NCBI GenBank assembly: GCA_963732375.1
Contig: CAVSZE010000015.1
Coordinates: 248,001 to 312,000, forward strand
Reading direction: 5' to 3'
DNA length: 64,000 nt
DNA from: RPQJ01 sp963732375
GTDB lineage: Bacteria; Pseudomonadota; Gammaproteobacteria; Steroidobacterales; Steroidobacteraceae
Part shown: in pieces, positions 1 to 8,689 of the stretch
How the letters are laid out: every line of letters begins with the position of its first letter
How positions within the stretch are numbered: position 1 is the first letter of the stretch
Notes under the pieces: model-generated
What the model saw: only the letters and a program-made list of their open reading frames with translations
The model's database searches: none
What the model was told of the DNA's origin: nothing
Position numbers and translations under genes: made by a program

Positions 1-252
1 GTCCGAACCGCCGACCAGTTCGCCGCCGATGTAGAGCTGCGGATAGGTGGGCCAGTTCGAGTAGCGCTTCAGCCCTTCGCGCAGTTCCGGGTCCTCGAAA
101 ATGTTGACGTGCAGGAACGTCGCGCCACAAGCCTCCAGCGTGCGCACGGCAGATGCCGAAAAACCGCACTGCGGGAAGTCGGGCGTGCCTTTCATGTAAA
201 GCACGACCGGGTTCGACTTGAGCTGGTCCTGGATTCTCTGGTTGATGTCCAC
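1..252 (-). CDS. grxD: Monothiol glutaredoxin, Grx4 family (3' end outside window)
   Basis: The visible 84 codons cover the N-terminal part of a CGFS-type monothiol glutaredoxin. The signature is VLYMKGTPDFPQCGFS near residues 17-32, followed by the thioredoxin-fold stretch NWPTYPQLYIGGELVGG. Members bind a [2Fe-2S] cluster with glutathione and pass it to target proteins in the cytoplasm. The start is GTG at 252, preceded by a GAGGT ribosome site that overlaps the stop codon of the DUF1289 gene 4 bases upstream, so the two are probably co-transcribed. The C-terminus lies before base 1. The family call is secure from the CGFS motif. Confidence 0.93.
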   Translation of the reverse strand, partial: MDINQRIQDQLKSNPVVLYMKGTPDFPQCGFSASAVRTLEACGATFLHVNIFEDPELREGLKRYSNWPTYPQLYIGGELVGGSD

Positions 253-256
253 TTTC

Positions 257-460
257 TTACCTCGCGGCCGCTCTCGCGACCGTCATCATTCGCGCCTCGG
301 CAGCGCTTGCAGCCTCGAGCCGTGCAATCACGGCCCACCGTTCTGAAGGACTCATGCGGCCCCAGCCTGCGATCTCGTCGATGGTCCGGCCGCAGCCCGT
401 GCAGCGGCGCCCTGCGTCCAGGACGCAGATGTTGATGCAGGGCGACGCTGGACCGGTCAT
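257..460 (-). CDS. DUF1289 family small cysteine protein
   Basis: A 67-residue protein with the DUF1289 pattern: PCINICVLD near residues 7-15, then CTGCGRTIDEIAGW near 20-33. The four cysteines (C-x3-C-x7-C-x2-C) look like a metal or Fe-S site. The family has no established function. It sits directly upstream of grxD with a 4-base gap, so it is probably the first gene of a two-gene transcript, and the pairing with a cluster-carrying glutaredoxin suggests (inference) an Fe-S or thiol role. Confidence 0.8.
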   Translation of the reverse strand: MTGPASPCINICVLDAGRRCTGCGRTIDEIAGWGRMSPSERWAVIARLEAASAAEARMMTVARAAAR

Positions 461-497
461 ATCGATTACGCAATGTCCGGGCAGGGCGCAGGAAGCG

Positions 498-526
498 TTG
501 AATTATGCGGATGCGTCGCCTATTCT
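498..526 (+). promoter_or_regulatory. Candidate sigma70 promoter for the PuuD-like gene
   Basis: TTGAAT (498-503) and TATTCT (521-526) are separated by 17 bases and point toward the gene starting at 604. This would give a leader of about 70 bases that ends in a strong AAGAGGAG ribosome site at 590-597. Found by eye only. Confidence 0.35.
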
Positions 527-603
527 TCAAACGCCCTGCGGCGGCAAGCAAAATAAGCTAACTCATTGTCGCTAAACGGTATTTATTTCCAAGAGGAGTT
601 TAG

Positions 604-1206
604 ATGAATCCCCTGACCACGGTTCGCGGTTCGATTACGGCCGGATTCGTCGTCGCACTCCTGATCTCGCTGCTGATCGCGCCGACCGGATTCATGGAAC
701 TCGGCCTGGCGCGCTGGTTTCACATTCTCTCGGGAGTGATGTGGATCGGGCTCCTCTGGTACTTCAACGTCGTCCAGGTCCCGGCGCTCGCCGAGGCGGC
801 AGCCGACAAGGGAGGCCCGGGCGGCGCCGGCATATCCAAGTACGTCGCGCCGCGCGCGCTGTTCTGGTTTCGCTGGGCCTCGCTGGCGACCTGGCTCACC
901 GGCGCGTGGTACCTGCTGCGCGCCGGAAACTTCGGCGGCGCCTTCATGCTCGGCCTGGGCGGCAATCCGACGAATTACTACCAGCTCATCATCGGCATCG
1001 GCGCCTGGCTCGGCACCATCATGCTGTTCAACGTCTGGGCCCTCATCTGGCCGAACCAGAAGAAGATCCTCGGACTGGTGCCGGCGTCCGACGACGAGAA
1101 GGCCAGGGCGCGCAAGGTCGCCCTGTACGCCTCGCGCAGCAACTTCGTGCTGTCGATCCCGCTGCTGCTCTGCATGGGGTCGGCATCACACGGCCTGCCC
1201 TTCTGA
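604..1206 (+). CDS. PuuD-like integral membrane protein (urate hydroxylase N-terminal domain family)
   Basis: A 200-residue protein with five likely membrane segments (about residues 9-29, 36-60, 86-106, 125-151 and 178-197). The segment WFHILSGVMWIGLLW resembles the membrane domain of urate hydroxylase PuuD. It lacks the C-terminal cytochrome c part of full-length PuuD, and there are no other purine catabolism genes nearby, so urate oxidation is not assured. A strong AAGAGGAG ribosome site supports the ATG at 604. nadC follows after 7 bases, so the two may share a transcript. Confidence 0.75.
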   Translation: MNPLTTVRGSITAGFVVALLISLLIAPTGFMELGLARWFHILSGVMWIGLLWYFNVVQVPALAEAAADKGGPGGAGISKYVAPRALFWFRWASLATWLTGAWYLLRAGNFGGAFMLGLGGNPTNYYQLIIGIGAWLGTIMLFNVWALIWPNQKKILGLVPASDDEKARARKVALYASRSNFVLSIPLLLCMGSASHGLPF

Positions 1207-1213
1207 CTGCCTG

Positions 1214-2065
1214 ATGTCCGCCATCCCTGAGGATCTCGGTGAACAGGTAGCCCGCGCGCTCGCCGAAGACGTGGGCACAGGTGACCTGACGGCCGCGCTC
1301 GTGCCCGAGGGGCGCCCCGGCAGCGCCACGCTGATCACGCGCGAGCGAGCCGTGGTGTGCGGACAGGCATGGTTCGACGAAGTCTTCCGCCAGCTCGACC
1401 CGTCGGTCCGAATCACCTGGAACGTCTCCGAAGGCGCATCGGTTCCCGCCGGGCAGTTGGTGTGCAGGCTCGAGGGTCCCGCGAGATCGCTGCTCACCGG
1501 CGAACGCACAGCGATGAATTTCCTGCAGACGCTGTCGGGAACCGCAACAGTGACGCGCCGCTATGCCGAGGCCCTCGACGGCCTGCCCTGCCGGGTTCTC
1601 GACACCCGCAAGACGATTCCCGGCCTCAGGCAGGCGCAGAAATATGCCGTGCGCTGCGGCGGCGGCAGCAATCACCGGATGGGCCTCTACGACGGCATCC
1701 TGGTCAAGGAAAATCACATCATGGCCGCGGGCTCGATCGCCGCGGCAGTCGCGACGGCCCGGGCACAAGGAGTCAGCATACCGGTGGAAGTCGAGGTCGA
1801 GACGCTCGACGAACTGCGACAGGTGCTGGAGGCCGGCGCCGACATGGCGTTGCTCGACGAATTCAGCCTCGACGACCTGCGCGCGGCGGTCACGATGAAC
1901 CGCTCGCATCCGCACGGGCCGATCAGGCTCGAGGCATCCGGAAACGTGAGCCTCGAGACGCTGCGCGCGATCGCGGAAACGGGCGTCGATTTCATCTCGG
2001 TCGGCTCGCTCACCAAGCACGTGCGCGCGATCGACCTGTCGATGCGGTTCGAATTCGGCGCCTGA
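1214..2065 (+). CDS. nadC: Nicotinate-nucleotide diphosphorylase (quinolinate phosphoribosyltransferase)
   Basis: A 283-residue NadC of normal length. It converts quinolinate and PRPP to nicotinate mononucleotide, CO2 and pyrophosphate in de novo NAD synthesis. Family marks are EDVGTGDLTAALVP near the N-terminus, LDTRKTIPGLR, KYAVRCGGGSNHRMGLYDG with the substrate-binding His/Arg cluster, the KENH motif, and the C-terminal SVGSLTKHV phosphate-binding loop. It starts 7 bases after the PuuD-like gene. nadA and nadB are not in the window. Confidence 0.97.
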   Translation: MSAIPEDLGEQVARALAEDVGTGDLTAALVPEGRPGSATLITRERAVVCGQAWFDEVFRQLDPSVRITWNVSEGASVPAGQLVCRLEGPARSLLTGERTAMNFLQTLSGTATVTRRYAEALDGLPCRVLDTRKTIPGLRQAQKYAVRCGGGSNHRMGLYDGILVKENHIMAAGSIAAAVATARAQGVSIPVEVEVETLDELRQVLEAGADMALLDEFSLDDLRAAVTMNRSHPHGPIRLEASGNVSLETLRAIAETGVDFISVGSLTKHVRAIDLSMRFEFGA

Positions 2066-2124
2066 TAGCGCGGCGCCCGCCCACTGTCTCGGCATCGACG
2101 GCGCGCATAATTTCGGAGATTCCC

Positions 2125-2202
2125 GGGCGCCCCGGTCGTCGAGTAGTTCCGCCTCGCGAAAGCCGACATGCTCGCCGGAACTACTCCCCGTCCGGAGCGC
2201 CC
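2125..2202. repeat. Long intergenic hairpin A (shared-loop repeat)
   Basis: The 414-base gap between nadC and the GGDEF-EAL gene has no credible gene but holds two hairpins. In this one, 2125-2135 pairs with 2192-2202 (one G-T type mismatch) and 2141-2151 pairs perfectly with 2176-2186, with a 5-base internal loop between. The roughly 24-base apical loop is the reverse complement of the loop of hairpin B at 2319-2394. There is no T-run, so it is not a standard terminator. Confidence 0.75.
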
Positions 2203-2318
2203 AGGCAACGTCGGTGGCAACCTGCTCGAAGGACGCATCGATGGATGTGGCTGCGATTCGTGCCCGAGGGACCTCGTTCACTGTGGATGTGATGGCGTGA
2301 CGGCTCAGCCGGCGCGAT

Positions 2319-2394
2319 GGTCCGGGCATTCCGGGTCTATTCCGGCGAGCATGTCGGCTTTCGCGAGCCGGGGTAGACCCGGAATGTCCGGACC
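2319..2394. repeat. Long intergenic hairpin B (shared-loop repeat, inverted relative to A)
   Basis: Arms 2319-2339 and 2374-2394 are 21-base inverted repeats with one mismatch. The loop carries an inner CCGGC/GCCGG stem and the same core as hairpin A in opposite orientation (GCGAGCATGTCGGCTTTCGC). The outer stems of A and B differ in sequence, yet both are self-complementary. The rest of the gap (2203-2318 and 2395-2479) shows nothing recognisable. Confidence 0.75.
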
Positions 2395-2479
2395 TAACAT
2401 GCCAGCCGCGTCCGAACACCGAATCGATTGAGCCAGCCTCTAGTTGGCAGTGGGCTGGTGCGATCAGCCGCAGACGCCG

Positions 2480-5161
2480 TCAACCGTTCACGGCAACCTT
2501 CGTGATCCGCTGCGGCATCGCGATGCCGTAACCCTGCGCGTAATCCACGCCGAGGCTGCGCAGCATGTTGATGATCTCGGCGTTCTCGGCGAACTCCGCG
2601 ATCGTGAGCTTGCCGGTCAGGTGACCGATCTCGTTGATCGAGCGCACCATCTCGCGGTCGATCGGATCGTGGAGGATCTCCTTCACGAAGCTGCCGTCGA
2701 TCTTCAGGAAATCCACCGGGAAGTGCTTCAGGTAGCCGAACGACGACAGGCCCGTGCCGAAATCGTCCAGCGCGAACTTGCAACCCAGTTCCTTCAATGC
2801 CTGGATGAACCGGTTCGCCTGCGAGAAGCTGGCAATCGCCGCGGTCTCGGTGATCTCGAAGCAGATCTTCGAGGCATCGATGCCGCTCCTGTGGAACTGG
2901 TCGATAACGAACGGCAGGAACTTGTCGTCGCCCAGGCTCTGGCCTGACAGGTTGATCGAGCACATCGCCAGCCGCTCGCGCTCGTCCGAATCCGAGACCA
3001 GCCAGCGCAGCGCGTTCTCGATGACCCAGCGGTCGATCGCTGGGGTAATGCCGTAGCGCTCGGCTGCGGCGATGAAGTGGTCCGGCGAGACGATCTTGCC
3101 GTTCTCGTCCTTCATGCGCAGCAACAGCTCGTAGTGCTCCCCGGGATCGGCCTTCTGCAGCGGCTGGATCGTCATCCGGTAGAGCTCGAAGCGCGACTCC
3201 TCGAGCGCATTGTTGATGCGCGCGGCCCACTGCATCTCGCGGCGGCGGCGCATCAGGTCGAGGTCGTTTTCCTGGAAGCTGTAGACGCGATTGCGACCCG
3301 CCTCCTTCGCCGCTGCGCACGCGCTGTCGGCAGCCGACAGCAATGCCGCGACGTCCTCGCTGTCGCCGGTGATCGGCACCACGCCCACGCTGCATCCGAG
3401 GCGGAACGTGCGCTCCTCCCAGATGAACTTGTACTCGGCGATCGTTTCGCGCAACTGCTCGGCCATGACCAGCGCCTCGTCCAGCGAGCAGCTCTCGAGC
3501 AGCACGCCGAATTCGTCACCGCCCAGGCGCGCGAGCGTGTCGCGCCAGCGGATCTTGGTCTTGAGCAGCGAGCCCATCTGGCCCAGCAGCGCGTCGCCGG
3601 CACTGTGGCCGCAGGTGTCGTTGATGATCTTGAACTGGTCCACGTCGACGTGGCAGAGCGCGTAGGACGTCTCCCGCGCCCGCGCGCTCCTGAGCGCCCG
3701 TTCGAGCCTGGACTCGAACTCGCGCCTGTTCACCAGGCCCGTCAGGATGTCGTGGCTCGCGTGGTACGAGAGCTTGCGGTTCAGCTCGCGACTCTCGCTC
3801 ACGTCGTGGAACACCAGCACGCCGCCGGAGACCGCCCCCGAACCGTCCCGGATCGGCGAGGCCGTGCTTTCGATGTACATCTCGTTGCCGTCGCGCTTGA
3901 TCAGCAGCGTCGGCCGCACCGACTTGATGGCCCGGCTGCGCCGCATGGCGACCGACAGCGGGTTCTCGAGCGGCTCGCAGGTCTCCTCGTGGAAGCCGCG
4001 GAAGATGTCGTCGATGTGCCTGCCCTGGGCTTCCTCGAATTTCCAGCCGGTGAGGTCCTCGGCGACCGGATTCAGGTATTCCATGATCAGGTGATGATCG
4101 GTGGTGATCACACCGTCGCCGATCGACTGCAGCGTGATCTGCGCACTCTCCTTTTCCTTGAAAAGCGCGTCCTCGTAGAGCTTGCGCTCGGTGATGTCGA
4201 ATTCCACGCCGACCAGCCGGCGCAGCCTGCCCTCGCCGTCCACGCGCGCCTTGGCACGGCTTACGACCCAGCGCCAGTCGCCCTTGCAATGGAGCATGCG
4301 ATGCGTGCTTTCGAACATCGTCGTCTTGCCGGCGATGTGATCGCGGATCATCGCCTGCACGCGGGCCATGTCGTCGGGGTGCACCAGGCGCCGCCAGTCC
4401 GGCTGCATGTGCGGGTCGTGCTCGTCGAACCCGAGCATCTTTCGCCAGCGCGGCGAGAAATACACGGTGTTGTTCTCGACGTCGAAGTCCCACATGCCGT
4501 CATTGGCCGTGGGCAGCGAGAGCGCGTTGCGCTCCTCGAGGCGCCCGAGGTGGCGCTGCACCCGCAGGCGCTCGAGGCCGGTCGCGAAACTCGCGCCGAC
4601 GAGCTTCAGCAACAGGTGGAGGTTCGCATCCCACCCGTCCCGCGGCTGCGAGGAACACAACGCCATGAACCCACACACGCGATCGTTCAACGACAGCCCG
4701 CACACCAGCATCGACCGTACGCCGAGCTCGGCAAATCGTGCCGCGTCTGCAGCGTGTTCGCGCCGCGGCGCAAGCGTGTCGCGCAGCTCGAGGACGCGAA
4801 GGTGCCCGAGCTTGCGTGTGAGATATGGGATCCGCTCGAGCAGGTCGCCCTTCATGACCTGCGGGTCGAACGGCGCGAGCAGCCCCGTCGCGCTCGCAAC
4901 ACGCTCGACCGTGGTCTTGTCGGTGTTGAACAGCGCGATGCAGATTGCGTCGACATCGACCGCATCGCGCAGTGCGTCGAGGTCGCGCTTGATGCAGTTG
5001 TCGCCGGACTCGCTGGTGAGCCCCAGGAAATCGACAGAGACCTTGGTGGCGAGGACATCCAGGCCGACCGTGGGACGGCCACCGCTGCCGAAAACGACCT
5101 GTGTGGCCAGGAAATCCGGGTTTTCCTGCTCGTCGCCGCGCTCGGGTGCGGAACTCACCAT
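2480..5161 (-). CDS. GAF-PAS-PAS-GGDEF-EAL cyclic di-GMP signalling protein
   Basis: An 893-residue cytoplasmic multidomain protein with no evident membrane segment. It has a GAF-like region (about 60-200), two PAS domains with PAC extensions (about 215-340 and 345-465), GGDEF (about 475-635) and EAL (about 650-890). The GGDEF motif is intact (RLGGDEFGVLLE), and RWRD five residues before it fits the RxxD inhibitory I-site. In the EAL domain the signature reads ELLLRM, the DDFGTG motif and Asn of INLSGQ are kept, and the usual AEGVE loop reads AEFAEN. It could make, degrade or sense c-di-GMP; the phosphodiesterase side is plausible but divergent. It stands alone between unrelated genes. Confidence 0.92.
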   Translation of the reverse strand: MVSSAPERGDEQENPDFLATQVVFGSGGRPTVGLDVLATKVSVDFLGLTSESGDNCIKRDLDALRDAVDVDAICIALFNTDKTTVERVASATGLLAPFDPQVMKGDLLERIPYLTRKLGHLRVLELRDTLAPRREHAADAARFAELGVRSMLVCGLSLNDRVCGFMALCSSQPRDGWDANLHLLLKLVGASFATGLERLRVQRHLGRLEERNALSLPTANDGMWDFDVENNTVYFSPRWRKMLGFDEHDPHMQPDWRRLVHPDDMARVQAMIRDHIAGKTTMFESTHRMLHCKGDWRWVVSRAKARVDGEGRLRRLVGVEFDITERKLYEDALFKEKESAQITLQSIGDGVITTDHHLIMEYLNPVAEDLTGWKFEEAQGRHIDDIFRGFHEETCEPLENPLSVAMRRSRAIKSVRPTLLIKRDGNEMYIESTASPIRDGSGAVSGGVLVFHDVSESRELNRKLSYHASHDILTGLVNRREFESRLERALRSARARETSYALCHVDVDQFKIINDTCGHSAGDALLGQMGSLLKTKIRWRDTLARLGGDEFGVLLESCSLDEALVMAEQLRETIAEYKFIWEERTFRLGCSVGVVPITGDSEDVAALLSAADSACAAAKEAGRNRVYSFQENDLDLMRRRREMQWAARINNALEESRFELYRMTIQPLQKADPGEHYELLLRMKDENGKIVSPDHFIAAAERYGITPAIDRWVIENALRWLVSDSDERERLAMCSINLSGQSLGDDKFLPFVIDQFHRSGIDASKICFEITETAAIASFSQANRFIQALKELGCKFALDDFGTGLSSFGYLKHFPVDFLKIDGSFVKEILHDPIDREMVRSINEIGHLTGKLTIAEFAENAEIINMLRSLGVDYAQGYGIAMPQRITKVAVNG

Positions 5162-5300
5162 CGCGTTTTCTCGGGCCCCCAGTCGTATGCGCTCAGTTTG
5201 TCAGTGCGTTCGGCTCCGCATTGGAACTGGTCCACAGTTCAGTTTGCTTATGGCGCCGTTAGTTGCGACGCATTCTGACATAGCTTGTAATGAAAGCAAG

Positions 5301-7067
5301 CTAACTCCCTGTATTTAAAGCGACATCTGGGGGCTGGTAGTACCGGGCCGCGGCGGGGTCTCCTGCGGACGCACAAGCCGCGTCGGGCACGCCGGTGACC
5401 AGGAACCAGTGCTGATCGTTGGCTTCGCCGAGGTCCACGGCACTGGCACCCTTGAAGCACAGTTCCCGCGAGCGCTTGTCCATCACCAGCCCACGGGCCG
5501 GATCCCCTGCGAGCCACGCTGCCGCGTCGTTCGCCTCGCTGGCCCGCTCGCGCCAGCGAGCGTGCCCGAAATTGACACTCGGGCGCCGCAATTGCAGCAG
5601 GTACTGCTCCTTGGCACCGACCAGTGCGAGTTCAGGGATCCCCGCACTCGCCTGTTCGACCTGCGACATGAAGGTGCGTCCGGAACGCACATCGTTGATT
5701 CCGGGGTACACGACGAGCCCGGTGAAGACGAGCACGACACCGAGCACCCCCGCGTAGGCGAGCCAGCCGTCGCGCACGCGAAACGCTGCGAGCACTGCTG
5801 CGGCGCACAGCGCGAGCCCCACGAGCGGCAGCACGGGCTTGAGCCCGTACATGTCCGCTACAAGCCGTGCCCGTTCCGGCTGAACGGCCAGGAAGATGGC
5901 CGCGAGGCCGGCCACCGTCGCGATCGCACAACCGAGTCCGAATGCGAGGCGCCGCGGCCCGCGCGCGCGAAGCAGTTCCGGCAGCCAGGGTCCGGCAGCC
6001 ATTGCGAGCGCCGGCACGGCCGGCAGGATGTAGAGCGTGCGCTTGCCGCTGCTCGCGGTGAAGAACAGCACCACGATCACGACCCAGGCCAGCAGCACGG
6101 CGACGAGCGTGAATCGACCGCGCATCGCCTCACGCCATCGCGGCCAGAGCCATGGCACCAGCGCGACCAGCGGAAGCCAGAAGAGTGGGATGATCTGCAC
6201 GAAGTAGTAATAAACGGGGGCATGGTGATGCCACGCGTCGGCGTAGCGAGTCACCGTCTGCCGGAACAGGATCTCATTGCGGTAGGCGAGCAGGTCGCCG
6301 CCTGCCGCCGAGGCCACCATCATCGGCACCAGCCACACGCCGATCGCTATCAGCATCGCGACGGCACCTGCGACACCAAGCGCGCCGACGCGAGGCACGG
6401 CGGCACGCCACCGCCGCCGCACCAGCACCGCGAACGGCAGCATCGCGAGCAGCGGCAGGAATCCGACGCCCTTGGTGATGACCCCGAGACCGGCCGCCGC
6501 CCAGCCGGCCAGGAACCAGCCCCGGGCAGGGCCGAGGCAGAGGTGGCGCAGAAGTCCATAGAGGCTGAGCGTCGTGAAAAAACACAGCACCGCGTCGATC
6601 TGCGCCTGCCGCGCCTGCCAGACGAACTGGAACGTCAGCAACAGGATGAATCCCGTGGCGAGCCCCACTTCCCGCCCGCGCGCGCGACGCATGAGGTCGT
6701 AGGCGAGCATCACCGTGCCGAGGCCCGCAAGCAGCGAGGGCAGCAGGAACCCGATGCGCAGCGACCCGGTCGCGGCGGCGGCGCTGGCCATCAGCCAGAA
6801 AAACAGCGGCGGCTTGTCGGCGTAGAGATCGCCGCCGACCCTTGGAAACAACCAGTCACCCGAGCGCAACATGTCCTGCGCAACGAGCGCGAAGCGCGGC
6901 TCGTCGGGCGCCCACGGATCACGCAGGCCGAGGCCCGTGCCTATCAGCAGCAGCCCCAGCCCGAGCAACCACAGCACGTCGAGTGCGATGTCCCGGCTGG
7001 ATTCGCGGCCGGGACGCAGCAGGCGATCGAGCAGCGTGGGCGCACCGTCCCAGGCGGCGGTGGTCAC
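5301..7067 (-). CDS. Family 39 glycosyltransferase, ArnT-like (lipid-linked sugar donor)
   Basis: A 588-residue polytopic inner-membrane protein. The N-terminal loop APDEPRFALVAQDMLRSGDW, followed by ADKPPLFFWL, is the ArnT/PMT-type first periplasmic loop with the catalytic Asp-Glu. Around a dozen hydrophobic segments follow. Enzymes of this type move a sugar from a polyprenyl-phosphate carrier to lipid A, a glycan or protein. The GTG start at 7067 abuts the TGA stop of the upstream GT2 gene (TGAGTG), so the two are translationally coupled, as expected for a carrier-charging enzyme and its user. The acceptor is unknown. A 7-bp inverted repeat overlaps the stop codon. Confidence 0.88.
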   Translation of the reverse strand: MTTAAWDGAPTLLDRLLRPGRESSRDIALDVLWLLGLGLLLIGTGLGLRDPWAPDEPRFALVAQDMLRSGDWLFPRVGGDLYADKPPLFFWLMASAAAATGSLRIGFLLPSLLAGLGTVMLAYDLMRRARGREVGLATGFILLLTFQFVWQARQAQIDAVLCFFTTLSLYGLLRHLCLGPARGWFLAGWAAAGLGVITKGVGFLPLLAMLPFAVLVRRRWRAAVPRVGALGVAGAVAMLIAIGVWLVPMMVASAAGGDLLAYRNEILFRQTVTRYADAWHHHAPVYYYFVQIIPLFWLPLVALVPWLWPRWREAMRGRFTLVAVLLAWVVIVVLFFTASSGKRTLYILPAVPALAMAAGPWLPELLRARGPRRLAFGLGCAIATVAGLAAIFLAVQPERARLVADMYGLKPVLPLVGLALCAAAVLAAFRVRDGWLAYAGVLGVVLVFTGLVVYPGINDVRSGRTFMSQVEQASAGIPELALVGAKEQYLLQLRRPSVNFGHARWRERASEANDAAAWLAGDPARGLVMDKRSRELCFKGASAVDLGEANDQHWFLVTGVPDAACASAGDPAAARYYQPPDVALNTGS

Positions 7068-7874
7068 TCAGTCGTCCTCGCGCACCGGGACGCGCCGTGA
7101 CACGCGGCGGATAAGCCACATGACGCCGAACAGGTCCACGATGCCGACCCACAGGCGGTTATTGACGCCGTATTTCGACGTGCCCCTGGTGCGCTCGCGG
7201 TGGTTCACCGGCACCGACGTGACTTCGAAGCCCTCGCGCTGGAAGAGCGCCGGCATGAAGCGATGCATGTGGTTGAAGCGAGGCATGTCGATGAACACCG
7301 CGCGGTCGAAGACCTTTATCCCGCAGCCTGTATCGGGCGTGCCGTCCTTGAGCAGGCCTCCGCGCACTCCGTTCGCAACCCGCGACGAAAGCCGCCTGAG
7401 CCAGGTGTCGCGCCGCGTCGTGCGGTTGCCCATCACGAGGCGCAGCCGCGGCGAGGCCGACGAGCGTGCCGCGTCCAGCAGTTTCGGGATGTCCGCGGGA
7501 TCGTTCTGCCCATCGCCGTCCAGCGTGGCGATCCACGCGGCCCCGGCATCGCGCACTCCTGTCGCGACGGCAGCACTCTGGCCGGAGCGCACCGCGTGGC
7601 GAATGAGGCGGACTTCCGGCATTCCGGCGTCGCGCGCGGCTCGCACGGCCGCGGCCGTACCGTCGGTGCTGCCATCATCCACGAAGATCGTCTCGTAGGC
7701 GTAACGCCCCTCGAGCGCGGCGTGGATCTCGCGGGCGAGCGGTTCGACGTTGTCCTGCTCGTTGCAGACCGGAATGACGACCGAGACGTCCAGTCCGCTT
7801 GTCGAACTCGTAGCCTGGGATGCAACCAATGTGCGGACTCCGGTCTGCGGGACGCTAGTATAGTCGCTTGGCAT
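7068..7874 (-). CDS. Family 2 glycosyltransferase, polyprenyl-phosphate sugar synthase type
   Basis: A 268-residue GT-A enzyme: DVSVVIPVCNEQDNVEPL at the N-terminus, ETIFVDDGSTDGT, and TLDGDGQNDPADI carrying the metal-binding acidic residues. It resembles ArnC/DPM1-like synthases that put a sugar on undecaprenyl phosphate. One hydrophobic stretch (VGIVDLFGVMWLI) near the C-terminus may anchor it. I place the start at ATG 7874, because upstream codons in frame lack family similarity and would run into the divergent gene at 7915. It is directly followed by the GT39 gene, so the likely route is charging of a carrier lipid and then use by GT39. Confidence 0.87.
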   Translation of the reverse strand: MPSDYTSVPQTGVRTLVASQATSSTSGLDVSVVIPVCNEQDNVEPLAREIHAALEGRYAYETIFVDDGSTDGTAAAVRAARDAGMPEVRLIRHAVRSGQSAAVATGVRDAGAAWIATLDGDGQNDPADIPKLLDAARSSASPRLRLVMGNRTTRRDTWLRRLSSRVANGVRGGLLKDGTPDTGCGIKVFDRAVFIDMPRFNHMHRFMPALFQREGFEVTSVPVNHRERTRGTSKYGVNNRLWVGIVDLFGVMWLIRRVSRRVPVREDD

Positions 7875-7914
7875 CGGCGCGCGCGCTCGCGCGGGCTGCG
7901 CCGGAGGACGGTGG

Positions 7915-8685
7915 ATGAGCGAACAGGAACCGGGACCAGAGCACGAGGAGCTGCGCAATACCCTGTATCGCAAGGTGACGCGGGGCAAGCGCCGACTGAC
8001 CCGTGGCCGCCTGTTCGCGTATCGCGTTGCAGTCCTGCTGGCGTATCGAATCGGCCGGTTCCTGTGGTGGTCGAACCGCTTACAGCGGCCCATCGGGCTG
8101 GAACGGGCGCGAGCCGCGGTGCGCGAACACAAGGCCGTGATCCCGGCCTGCTGGCACCAGCACCTGTTCTACGGCGTCCGGGCACTGCTGGAGCTGGAGC
8201 CCGACGGCCTGAAGCTCGGCTTCCTGGTCAGCCCGTCGGTAGACGGCACGGCTCCGTCGATGCTGGTGCAGCGGATCGGCGGCCACGTGATCCGCGGTTC
8301 TTCCACGCACACCGGCGCGCGCGCATTGCGCGACTTCTACGAGACGATCGTAAAGAAGCAGATCTCGCCCGCCATCACGCCCGATGGCCCCAAGGGCCCG
8401 GTGCACGAGTTCAAGCCGGGCGCGGTGCTCCTTTCCCAGCTCACCGGCAAGCCGATCATTCCGGTCAGCGTCGCCGCGTCCCGCACCTGGCGTTTCAAGA
8501 CCTGGGACCGCTTCGAGCTGCCGCTGCCGTTCAGCCGGGTAGTGCTGGCCTATGGGGAGCCGGTACGCGTGCCGCGCGTGCTGAATGCCGAGGGTCTCGC
8601 ACGATTGCAGGTGGAAATGGCCGAAAGGCTCCAGGCCCTGAACGCCGAGGCACGCGCGGCCTTGTCGTCCGGGCATGGGCGTTGA
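7915..8685 (+). CDS. DUF374 lysophospholipid acyltransferase-like protein
   Basis: A 256-residue protein matching the DUF374/LPLAT type: CWHQHLFYG near residues 79-87 in the position of the acyltransferase His motif, TPDGPKGPVHEFKPGA in the middle, and KPIIPVSVAASRTW after it. Relatives are predicted membrane-associated acyltransferases, some linked to Kdo-lipid A or capsule loci; the substrate here is not established. It is divergent from the GT2 gene (40-base gap) and convergent with the phosphopantetheinyl transferase (4-base gap). Confidence 0.82.
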   Translation: MSEQEPGPEHEELRNTLYRKVTRGKRRLTRGRLFAYRVAVLLAYRIGRFLWWSNRLQRPIGLERARAAVREHKAVIPACWHQHLFYGVRALLELEPDGLKLGFLVSPSVDGTAPSMLVQRIGGHVIRGSSTHTGARALRDFYETIVKKQISPAITPDGPKGPVHEFKPGAVLLSQLTGKPIIPVSVAASRTWRFKTWDRFELPLPFSRVVLAYGEPVRVPRVLNAEGLARLQVEMAERLQALNAEARAALSSGHGR

Positions 8686-8689
8686 CGCC

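Noticed and set aside
1043..2419. A 458-codon minus-strand frame across nadC and the hairpin gap
   Set aside because: Antisense to nadC, with no family similarity; the nadC frame is unmistakable.
3077..5278. A 733-codon open frame on the plus strand opposite the GGDEF-EAL gene
   Set aside because: It mirrors the codon structure of the real gene, is rich in His/Arg/Ala as antisense frames are in GC-rich DNA, and shows no domain.
5409..7100. A 563-codon plus-strand frame opposite the GT39 gene
   Set aside because: Low-complexity Gln/His/Arg composition typical of the reverse of a membrane protein gene; no motif.
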